Made by a program: the position numbers and the translations under genes | The notes under the pieces: model-generated | Seen by the model: the letters and a program-made list of their open reading frames with translations, nothing else | Databases searched by the model: none | What the model was told of the DNA's origin: nothing | Part shown: piece after piece, positions 22,081 to 29,249 of the stretch | How the letters are laid out: each line of letters begins with the position of its first letter | How positions within the stretch are numbered: the stretch's first letter is position 1 | Source of the DNA: JAWPMV01 sp038527215 | GTDB taxonomy: Bacteria; Bacteroidota; Bacteroidia; J057 | Direction: 5' to 3' | NCBI GenBank assembly: GCA_038527215.1 | Contig: JBCBGC010000012.1 | Location: 23,740-87,739 of the forward strand | Length of the DNA: 64,000 bases

Positions 22081-25000
22081 CTACATACCCTTGAAACTGT
22101 AGGTCCCCGCCGGTAAGATGACCCGTAATCCTTGCTCCCCCTCCTCCCAGGCTGAGCCGTACGCTCCAGCTTGCACCACATGGTCTTTCCACCAGAATGT
22201 TTCTCCTTCCTGCCAGGTATCAAAGCCGGCCGGAAACGTGACTTCTGCCTGGCTATTGGGGGGAATCCTAAGCTGCCAAAATATCCCCCCGTCAAATTTA
22301 TGCCAGCCACTAACGATCAGGCCGTAAGGACTCTCATGCGCGGCTTTTGCCCACGCCAAATCTTCCGGGATTTTCGGAGCAAGGCGAAATGTCTGGAAAC
22401 CAGGATGCGCTTCCAGGGGTTGAATTCCGGCCAGCGAACCATACATCCATTCCCCCACTGGTCCCAGCGCAAAGTGATTGCGAGAGCCTTGCTGAGGGCC
22501 CTTTTTGTCCACATCCCATTGCTCCCAGATCGTCGTAGCCCCTTGTTCCAGCATATAGCCCCAAGAAGGATATTCGGTTCGGGTGGCGATTTTCCAGGCT
22601 AGTTCGTGATATCCGAATTGAGAAAGCAGCGGCAGTAAAAAAGGCGTTCCCAGGAAGCCCGTAGTCAGATGTCCCTGCTCCGTGATCTCCTTACTCAGAT
22701 GGGTCATCATGTCGGATTCATAGCCCGGACACAAGCCAAAAGCCACAGTCAGCAAGCGCTCGGTTTGGGAAGCAGGGGACTCGATTTTCCCTGCCCAGAA
22801 CCGCTGAAAAAATGCCTGTCGGATGGTATCCAGGCGCAGCTCCAATCTTCTGGCCTCGGTGGTTTTACCCAGAATCTTAGCGGTACGGGCCAGGAGGTCG
22901 GTACTGCGCGCATAAAAGGCGGCACTGATGAGGGCTTTATCACTGGGCTCCACTGACACCCAGTCTCCAAACCCCTGTCCGCCTCTGGCATCCTCAAAAA
23001 TGTACAAGTGATCTTTTCGTCGGGCATACATATACGCCACCCAGGCACTCATGGCTTCGTAATTGTCGGCCAGGATGGCGGTATCTCCGGCATACACATA
23101 AGCGTTCCAGGGAATGATGGTCATGGCGTCTCCCCAACCAGGCTTAGCGGGACCACGGACCACGATGGGGGGATTCACATCATAGACATAGCCACTACTG
23201 TCCTGCCCATCCCGCATATCTTGCGTCCATTTTTTCCAAAAGGAAGTCATCTCATAGGCATAGTTGGCGGAAGGAGCAAAAGCCTGGGCATCGCCCATCC
23301 AGCCGAGTCGCTCATCCCGCTGCGGACAATCTGTAGGTACGCTGTGCAAGTTGCCGAGCAAGCTCCGGTAAGTAGCGGCATAGACTTCATTCAGCAGGGA
23401 GTCCCCACAGCTAAAGGTGCCTTTCAGGGCGACATCGTTGTGCATGACTTCGGCGATGACCTCCCAACTCGTGCTATCAGCCTCATCCACCGCCACCTCA
23501 GCATAGCGGAAGCCATGATAGGTAAAGGAAGGCGCCCAACTTTCCGGGTAGGTATCCAGGCTGATATAGACATCTGTGCTACGAGCAGAACGGAGAGGAT
23601 CGACATTGAGGCTGCTGTCAGGATGCAGAATCTCCGCAAATCGCAGGCTGTACCTTCGACCAGCCGGGCCTTGGGGGAAAAGGCGCATCCGTCCTACGAT
23701 ATTTTCTCCAAAGTCATAGCGGACCAAGCCTGGACGAGGTTGCCAACTGCGTAGCGGCTTCAGTGTTCGTGTGACCCGGATAGGAGGAGCGGGATTTTCG
23801 GACAAAAGTGCCGCAGAGGCAGAGAAGGTATCAATGGGTTCCTCGACATAATCGTTAAAAACCCGATGGTAATATTCACCTCCATATAAGCTGTTCCTAA
23901 ATTCTCCTGAAGGCAGGTAACGCCAGCTGCTGTCCGAAGGAAAAATATCCTCACTGCCGTCTTGATACCTCAGAACAATGGCGGCTTTCATCCGCAAGGG
24001 CCCATCGCTATAGCGACTTTTGCTCCGCCAACCCAGGCCACTGCTCCACCAAAGATTTCCAAGGGGCACGACCACCTCATTGACCCCTGCCTCTACTAAG
24101 GAATCCAATCCATAGGTCTGGTAAAAAATCCGCTTGGGATAGTGGCTCCAACCTGGGGTGAATTCCTGGGTGCCGATTCTGCTTCCATTGCAATAAGGCA
24201 CATAGCCTCCCAGGCCGGTCAGGTAAAGGCGAGCGCTTACGGGTTTCTCTTTGGCCTGGAAAGTTTTGACAAAACTCGTGGTCGGGGGCAGGGTTCGCGC
24301 AGCTGGTAAGCTCCCTAAGGGCTCCTCACCGTAAGGATACCATTTAATCGCTTCCCCTTGGGGCCTTTCCTGCTTCCAGGATTCATCACTTTGATACCTC
24401 AACCCGGTCATACCGTCTAAAAATATCTCCGCATCCAATACGGCAAACTGGTTCTCACCCGGTGCTAAACACAGTCTAAAGCGATTTTCACCAGCCTTTA
24501 CCCGAGTTCGCAAATAGAGATCTGCATGGGCAGCAGGCGATTTTCGTTCTGCGATTTTTTTCCCATTAAGCCACAGGATAAAAGGCACTTTGGCCCCGAT
24601 CCTGCCTACGGCCCAGCTCACATTTCCTTCTGGCAGCTCGAAAGTCCGGGTCAGCACGAGGGAATCAGCCCCATTTTTTCTGCCCATCCAATCCCCTCGG
24701 AATTCGAGCCTATCCTGTCCTTCCAGCCGTTTCCCAATCCAGGTTCCGGGCCAGGGCCCGAGCCAATTGGTTTCCCAGAATTGAATGGCACTGTAACGGG
24801 ACCACTTTCCCGTCTGGTCCTGGTAGCGTACCTGCCAAAAGTATCGGGTCCGGGCTTGGAGTTCCGGCCCTGCATAAGGCACCAAATGAGACTGAGCAGA
24901 AGACACGGGCCCACTGTCCCACATGTCAGGTTGGCCGCTGCCCAAAAAGGCCCGATTGGTGGCTACCTGAATTTGATAGGCAGTCTGTCGTTCTCCCCGG

Positions 25001-25179
25001 GTGTTATCTCCAAGTTGCCAGCTTAATCGTGGCCTTAGGGTTTCTATGCCCAAGGGATTCTGCTTATATTCACACTTCAGATTTGTCGGAGCAACAGACT
25101 GAGCTGCTAAAGGAAGAAAAGTAGTGAATCCCCCAAACAACAGGCTGAGGATCGCTTGAATAAAGGCTTTGTTTGACAT
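22081..25179 (-). CDS. GH78 alpha-L-rhamnosidase, exported
   Basis: A 1032-residue glycoside hydrolase with a signal peptide (about 1-26). Domains in order are an N-terminal Ig-like domain (about 30-135), two carbohydrate-binding/beta-sandwich domains (Bac_rhamnosid_N and related, to about 570), an (alpha/alpha)6 catalytic barrel (about 580-950) and a C-terminal beta-sandwich (HESPYGLIVSGWHKFDGG onward). The conserved GH78 stretch DCPQRDERLGWMGDAQ lies near residues 617-632, and GATTIWEQWD later in the barrel carries another conserved Glu. The enzyme removes terminal L-rhamnose from plant or algal polysaccharides and glycosides. There are no SusCD transporters, sensors or other GH genes nearby, so it is not part of a visible polysaccharide utilisation locus. 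Confidence 0.95.
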   Translation of the reverse strand: MSNKAFIQAILSLLFGGFTTFLPLAAQSVAPTNLKCEYKQNPLGIETLRPRLSWQLGDNTRGERQTAYQIQVATNRAFLGSGQPDMWDSGPVSSAQSHLVPYAGPELQARTRYFWQVRYQDQTGKWSRYSAIQFWETNWLGPWPGTWIGKRLEGQDRLEFRGDWMGRKNGADSLVLTRTFELPEGNVSWAVGRIGAKVPFILWLNGKKIAERKSPAAHADLYLRTRVKAGENRFRLCLAPGENQFAVLDAEIFLDGMTGLRYQSDESWKQERPQGEAIKWYPYGEEPLGSLPAARTLPPTTSFVKTFQAKEKPVSARLYLTGLGGYVPYCNGSRIGTQEFTPGWSHYPKRIFYQTYGLDSLVEAGVNEVVVPLGNLWWSSGLGWRSKSRYSDGPLRMKAAIVLRYQDGSEDIFPSDSSWRYLPSGEFRNSLYGGEYYHRVFNDYVEEPIDTFSASAALLSENPAPPIRVTRTLKPLRSWQPRPGLVRYDFGENIVGRMRLFPQGPAGRRYSLRFAEILHPDSSLNVDPLRSARSTDVYISLDTYPESWAPSFTYHGFRYAEVAVDEADSTSWEVIAEVMHNDVALKGTFSCGDSLLNEVYAATYRSLLGNLHSVPTDCPQRDERLGWMGDAQAFAPSANYAYEMTSFWKKWTQDMRDGQDSSGYVYDVNPPIVVRGPAKPGWGDAMTIIPWNAYVYAGDTAILADNYEAMSAWVAYMYARRKDHLYIFEDARGGQGFGDWVSVEPSDKALISAAFYARSTDLLARTAKILGKTTEARRLELRLDTIRQAFFQRFWAGKIESPASQTERLLTVAFGLCPGYESDMMTHLSKEITEQGHLTTGFLGTPFLLPLLSQFGYHELAWKIATRTEYPSWGYMLEQGATTIWEQWDVDKKGPQQGSRNHFALGPVGEWMYGSLAGIQPLEAHPGFQTFRLAPKIPEDLAWAKAAHESPYGLIVSGWHKFDGGIFWQLRIPPNSQAEVTFPAGFDTWQEGETFWWKDHVVQAGAYGSAWEEGEQGLRVILPAGTYSFKGM

Positions 25180-25233
25180 GCTCGTGACTTGTTCTCAACT
25201 CAGGACTCCAGGTAAATTAATCATAAGCCAGAT

Positions 25234-25920
25234 ATGAAACGAGTGGTGGTACTCACCGGTGCAGGAATCAGCGCAGAAAGCGGCCTCAAAACTTTTCGGG
25301 GGGCAGGAGGATTGTGGGAAGGTCATCCGGTACAAGAAGTCGCCTCACCACAAGGTTTTGCCGCCAACCCCAGCATGGTCCTGCGTTTTTATAATGAGCG
25401 GCGGGCCCAACTCAAAGAAGTAGAACCCAATGATGGTCACCTGGCCCTGGTAGAGCTGGAAAAAGCCTATCAGGTTGATATTATTACCCAAAACGTAGAC
25501 AATCTTCACGAACGGGCTGGCTCCTCCCATATCCTGCACCTACACGGTGAGCTCACCAAAGCCCGCAGTGTAACCGATGAATCTTATGTGGTAGAATGTG
25601 AAGGAGACATCGAAATGGGAGATACCGCTCCGGATGGCGGACAAATGCGTCCTCATATTGTGTGGTTTGGCGAGGCGGTACCCATGATTGAGAAAGCGGT
25701 GGAAATCACCCTTCAGGCGGACTTCTTCATCGTGGTCGGCACTTCTTTAGTCGTGTATCCTGCCGCTGGTCTGGTAGATTTTGTTCCGCAGCATAGTCCC
25801 ATTTTCATCGTAGATCCGCACAAACCGCCCATCCAGCCTCAACCCAATCTGGAATTCATTGTAGAAAGCGCGACCGTAGGGGTGCCTCAATTGGTTCAGC
25901 GCTTGCTGGAAGAAGCCTGA
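25234..25920 (+). CDS. SIR2-family NAD-dependent deacylase lacking zinc cysteines
   Basis: A 228-residue sirtuin. The NAD-binding motif GAGISAESGLKTFRG, the catalytic segment TQNVDNLHERAGSSHILHLHGE (catalytic His in HGE) and RPHIVWFGEAVP are clear, so it belongs with CobB-type protein deacylases. The region between HGE and RPH normally carries a four-Cys zinc site; here only one cysteine (in VVECEGD) is found, so the zinc module is lost or replaced, as in some bacterial sirtuins. The family removes acetyl, succinyl or similar groups from lysines using NAD+. The gene is divergent from the rhamnosidase; its 3' end overlaps the convergent TPR gene by 25 bp. Confidence 0.93.
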   Translation: MKRVVVLTGAGISAESGLKTFRGAGGLWEGHPVQEVASPQGFAANPSMVLRFYNERRAQLKEVEPNDGHLALVELEKAYQVDIITQNVDNLHERAGSSHILHLHGELTKARSVTDESYVVECEGDIEMGDTAPDGGQMRPHIVWFGEAVPMIEKAVEITLQADFFIVVGTSLVVYPAAGLVDFVPQHSPIFIVDPHKPPIQPQPNLEFIVESATVGVPQLVQRLLEEA

Positions 25921-27425
25921 TTCTTACGCTGGTGCTTGAGTTCGCCTAAGGCAGCTTTACAGCGGTTTTCAATTCCCGCCTGATAGAAATAATCATCGTA
26001 GGCTAAGGCGCGTTTATATTCCTTTTCAGCGATAGACCATTGTCCTAGCTGGCGCGCTATTTCCCCCTGATAGTAGGCAGCAGAGGCTTTCATCCAGGTC
26101 ACTTCTTCCGTCCCAAAGGCCTGGCTAGCCTGATAATTCTCCCGAGCCATGGTCAGTTTCCCCTGACTGTGATATACCCGGCCATAGCGATAATGCATTT
26201 CGCAGATTTCATCCTGCGAAAGCTTTGCCTTTTTTGCCCGGACCTCATCGAGTATTTCCACCGCCTGGCTAAGATAGCCGCCATCAAACAGGTTACGAGC
26301 CTGGAAAAGGTTGAGCTGAAACGCATTCGGAGGATTTTGGGCAAATTTTTCTGCCATGGCCCGGGCATAGGCATCTTCATCCAGCCCTTCGAATTCATCA
26401 CTGGAAATCAGGGTAAATATGCCTTTCCCCTGGGCATAACTGCCATCCAGGGTAAGGGACATGGCCAGCCGGAAATATGCATCCGAGCGGAAAAGTTTCC
26501 CTTTGTAGCCTTTGAGAAAGCGAGAAAAATATATCTGGGCGTTGCGGTGGTGCCCCTGATAGTAATAGGCCTTGCCGAGTAGATAGTCCCAATAGGGAAT
26601 AAAAAATACGCCACCCTGCTGATACTGTTCCCGACGATTGAGGATATCCAGGGCCTGCTGGTTTTGCTTGATGCTCATATAGCCCGAGGCCAAAATGAAA
26701 TCCAACAGAATATTGGGGCCTTGTTGGCGGGCTTTGACCAATCTCTCCAGCGCCTGCTGGGTACGGTTAAGCATGTTTTTTTCTACGAAACAACTCACCA
26801 GGCTGGCCTCCATCCGCAGAAGTTTACTGCGGGTACTGGCCTCAGTTAATTGTTCCATCCCCAGCTGCACATCTCCTTCGTAGCCCAGGGTCTGGGTGAT
26901 CCATTGGTATTTACTGGGGATGGCTCCCAGTAGCACATTGAACAAGCCTCTCAACTTCATCTGGTCAGGAAAGTCACCCCACTTATTGGCACTTTTGAGG
27001 ATCATTTTGCGGCCGGATCGCGCATAGCGAACGGCCTGGAAATAGCTTTCATCCAGAAAAGCAATAATGGAGCGCTTGCAGTATAAATCTGCCACCATTA
27101 CTTCTTTCAAGCTATCGGTTTCAGGCAGGAGCTCGATCTGATCCAGTCCTTCATCCCAGCGGGCCATCAACTGGTCACGATAGCGGCTATGTTGCGTACT
27201 GAGGTATTTATAGACGTCAATATTGAGCAGGTAAAAGGCCTCATAGGCTTTTTGGTTCAGCCCCCGCACCCGGGTCGCGGCCTCATCCAGGTGGAAGGTG
27301 CTCAGAGATTGCTCTACCTGTCCACGAATCGCATGGAACTCCCCATCATCCAGGTAAGCTATCGGCCTGGCAGGAGCCATCATACCCCAAAGAGCAAAAC
27401 CGATCAGGCAGAACATTTTTTTCAT
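25896..27425 (-). CDS. Exported tetratricopeptide-repeat protein
   Basis: A 509-residue protein with a signal peptide (about 1-19). It is almost wholly helical, with TPR-like helix pairs throughout; the clearest are in the last 250 residues (KAYYYQGHHRNAQIYFSRFL, RNLFDGGYLSQAVEILDEVR, YGRVYHSQGKLTMARENY, YQGEIARQLGQWSIAEKEYKRAL). It probably acts as a periplasmic scaffold; no partner is indicated by the neighbours. It is separated from the upstream zinc-ribbon gene by a terminator and so is likely transcribed alone. No enzymatic domain is seen. Confidence 0.82.
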   Translation of the reverse strand: MKKMFCLIGFALWGMMAPARPIAYLDDGEFHAIRGQVEQSLSTFHLDEAATRVRGLNQKAYEAFYLLNIDVYKYLSTQHSRYRDQLMARWDEGLDQIELLPETDSLKEVMVADLYCKRSIIAFLDESYFQAVRYARSGRKMILKSANKWGDFPDQMKLRGLFNVLLGAIPSKYQWITQTLGYEGDVQLGMEQLTEASTRSKLLRMEASLVSCFVEKNMLNRTQQALERLVKARQQGPNILLDFILASGYMSIKQNQQALDILNRREQYQQGGVFFIPYWDYLLGKAYYYQGHHRNAQIYFSRFLKGYKGKLFRSDAYFRLAMSLTLDGSYAQGKGIFTLISSDEFEGLDEDAYARAMAEKFAQNPPNAFQLNLFQARNLFDGGYLSQAVEILDEVRAKKAKLSQDEICEMHYRYGRVYHSQGKLTMARENYQASQAFGTEEVTWMKASAAYYQGEIARQLGQWSIAEKEYKRALAYDDYFYQAGIENRCKAALGELKHQRKNQASSSKR

Positions 27426-27534
27426 AGGAAAAAGGGGCTAAGAGACAGATACGGACCCACACAATTTACGGCAATATCGGACCCTTTATCAGAACGATTT
27501 GTATCCAAAAAGACACATCCGGTAGAAAAGAAAA

Positions 27535-27565
27535 GGGGAAACTTCTGGTAATCAGAAGTTTCCCC
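27535..27565 (-). terminator. Terminator of the infB-nif3-zinc-ribbon unit
   Basis: A perfect 13-bp stem, GGGGAAACTTCTG (27535-27547) with CAGAAGTTTCCCC (27553-27565), and a TTTTCTTTTC tract on the minus strand after it. It lies 22 nt past the zinc-ribbon gene stop. Confidence 0.92.
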
Positions 27566-27587
27566 GTATATGATTGATCAGCCCTGC

Positions 27588-28343
27588 TTATGCAGGCGTG
27601 AGTTCTTCACTTACTTCATCAAAAATCGCATCGTCAACCAACACCCGACCACAATTTTCACAATGGATCAAACGCGTCTGCTGCTTCAATTCGATGTGTA
27701 CCTGAGGAGGAATGATGGAGAAACAGCCCCCACAAGCCTTACGGTCCGTGGTTACAACGGCTAAGCCATTTCGCATGTTCTGGCGAATTTTGCGGTAGCC
27801 ATTCAGGATACGTCCTTCTACCTTTTCTTCCGCCTTAGAAATTCCTTCTCTTAATTTTTTCTCTTCAACCTTGGTCTCCTCGATGATGACTTCCAGCTCT
27901 TTCTTTTTGTCCTCCAGCTCTTCTTTCTTGTCTTCAACCTGCTTGGCGGTTTTTTCCAGCAGCTCAGTTTTCTGCTCAATTTGTTCCTGATACTGGCGAA
28001 TCTTCTTCTCAGAAGTCAGGATTTCCAGGTTGGCGTATTCGATCTCCTTTCTCAGCGCCTCATATTCCCGGTTGTTTTTCACGTTCATTTGCTGCTCCTC
28101 ATACTTCTTGATCTGAGCACCAAATTCTTCGATTTTTGCTTTGCGACTGTTGATGTCGTCATTCAGGCGCTGGATATCGTCCTTGATTTTGTTATGACGG
28201 CTCACCAGGCCTTCCAAATCATCTTCCAAATCACTTACCTCTTCAGGAAGACTTCCTCTTAGTCGGTGGATTTCATCCAATTTGGAATCCAACACTTGAA
28301 TGCGAGCCAGTGATTTTAATCTTTCCGCAATGGGATTTGCCAT
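27588..28343 (-). CDS. Coiled-coil protein with C-terminal C4 zinc ribbon (CT398/DUF164-like)
   Basis: A 251-residue protein. A long coiled-coil hairpin covers about 10-185 (heptad-rich, many Glu/Lys). A zinc ribbon follows, with the pairs CGGC (in DRKACGGCFSIIPP) and CENC (in LIHCENCGRVL). This is the zf-RING_7/CT398 architecture, which is thought to bind RNA, DNA or flagellar/secretion partners; its function is unsettled. It follows nif3 by 96 nt, a pairing common in bacteria, and is followed by a strong terminator. It is thus likely the last gene of the rimP-nusA-infB-nif3 transcription unit. Confidence 0.9.
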   Translation of the reverse strand: MANPIAERLKSLARIQVLDSKLDEIHRLRGSLPEEVSDLEDDLEGLVSRHNKIKDDIQRLNDDINSRKAKIEEFGAQIKKYEEQQMNVKNNREYEALRKEIEYANLEILTSEKKIRQYQEQIEQKTELLEKTAKQVEDKKEELEDKKKELEVIIEETKVEEKKLREGISKAEEKVEGRILNGYRKIRQNMRNGLAVVTTDRKACGGCFSIIPPQVHIELKQQTRLIHCENCGRVLVDDAIFDEVSEELTPA

Positions 28344-28439
28344 ATTGCTTCCTAGTTATGGGTCTTCTATTGAGTGCGTTTATCTCTCTACTATAGTATA
28401 CGAAAGTGGGTTACACTTTCTTTTTCTCTGCCTGCTCCA

Positions 28440-29231
28440 TCAAAAATAGCGTACGGGATTGGTGTACGTCTCAGATAAACGGATGGCAAAGTTAGGAAAT
28501 TTTTCGGACAAAAATTCATGAATCAGTTGCGAGGTAAACTGCTCAGACTCATAGTGTCCAATATCCAGCAAAAGCATGGATTCTTCCTGGTCAAAAAACT
28601 TATGATAGGTAATGTCTGCCGTCACAAAAGCATCTGCTCCCTGCTTCAAGGCAGTCCGGGTTAGAAAACTCCCGGAACCCCCACAAACTGCCACTTTTTT
28701 AATGGGCTCTCCCGTCCCCTCTGCATATCTGATTCCTCCACACCGAAAGCGCTCCTTAATCAGCCGAAGAAAAGCGGGCACTTCGAGGGCTTCAGGCAAT
28801 TCACCTATCATGCCTGATCCAAGCTCATTTTCTTCTACAGGCTGGGACTTCGGTTGCAGAAAAGCGGTTTTTTCCAATCCGATGAGATCCGCAATACGCT
28901 GGTTTACACCGGTCCGGATATTATCCAGGTTGGTATGACAAGCGTAAAGCGCAATGTCCTCCTTAATCGCCTTCATGATCGTCCGACTCACATAGTCATC
29001 CCCAATGAGGCGCTTTCGTCCGGAAAACCAGATCGGGTGATGGGTAACCAGCATATTACAGCCCTTGGCCCGGGCTTCTTCCACCACCGCTTCGGTCATG
29101 TCAAGGTTGATCATGATGCCAGACACTTCCCAATCCGGACGTCCTACCAACAAGCCGACATTGTCATATGACTCTGCGGCAGGCAGAGGAGCCCAGCTTT
29201 CCAGCACGCTTGCGATGTCCTGTACGAGCAT
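28440..29231 (-). CDS. Nif3-like dinuclear metal-centre protein
   Basis: A 263-residue protein of the NIF3/YbgI family, which forms hexameric toroids with two metals per subunit. Family landmarks are APLPAAESYDNVGLLVG, the metal-binding THHPIWFSG, YACHTNLD, VAVCGGSGSFL and the C-terminal DIGHYESEQF. At this length it lacks the PII-like insertion found in longer Nif3 proteins. The biological role is debated (GTP cyclohydrolase I type 2 annotation, metal or peptide hydrolysis). It starts 18 nt after the infB stop, so it is most likely part of that operon. Confidence 0.93.
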   Translation of the reverse strand: MLVQDIASVLESWAPLPAAESYDNVGLLVGRPDWEVSGIMINLDMTEAVVEEARAKGCNMLVTHHPIWFSGRKRLIGDDYVSRTIMKAIKEDIALYACHTNLDNIRTGVNQRIADLIGLEKTAFLQPKSQPVEENELGSGMIGELPEALEVPAFLRLIKERFRCGGIRYAEGTGEPIKKVAVCGGSGSFLTRTALKQGADAFVTADITYHKFFDQEESMLLLDIGHYESEQFTSQLIHEFLSEKFPNFAIRLSETYTNPVRYF

Positions 29232-29249
29232 GTAAGCCTAAGTGGGAGA

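Noticed and set aside
22171..23754. Plus-strand frames opposite the rhamnosidase, up to 248 codons
   Set aside because: They are antisense to a continuous GH78 protein with family motifs; the translations are unstructured.
22081..25179. Part of a polysaccharide utilisation locus
   Set aside because: There are no susC/susD-like genes, sensors or other glycoside hydrolases around the rhamnosidase in this window.
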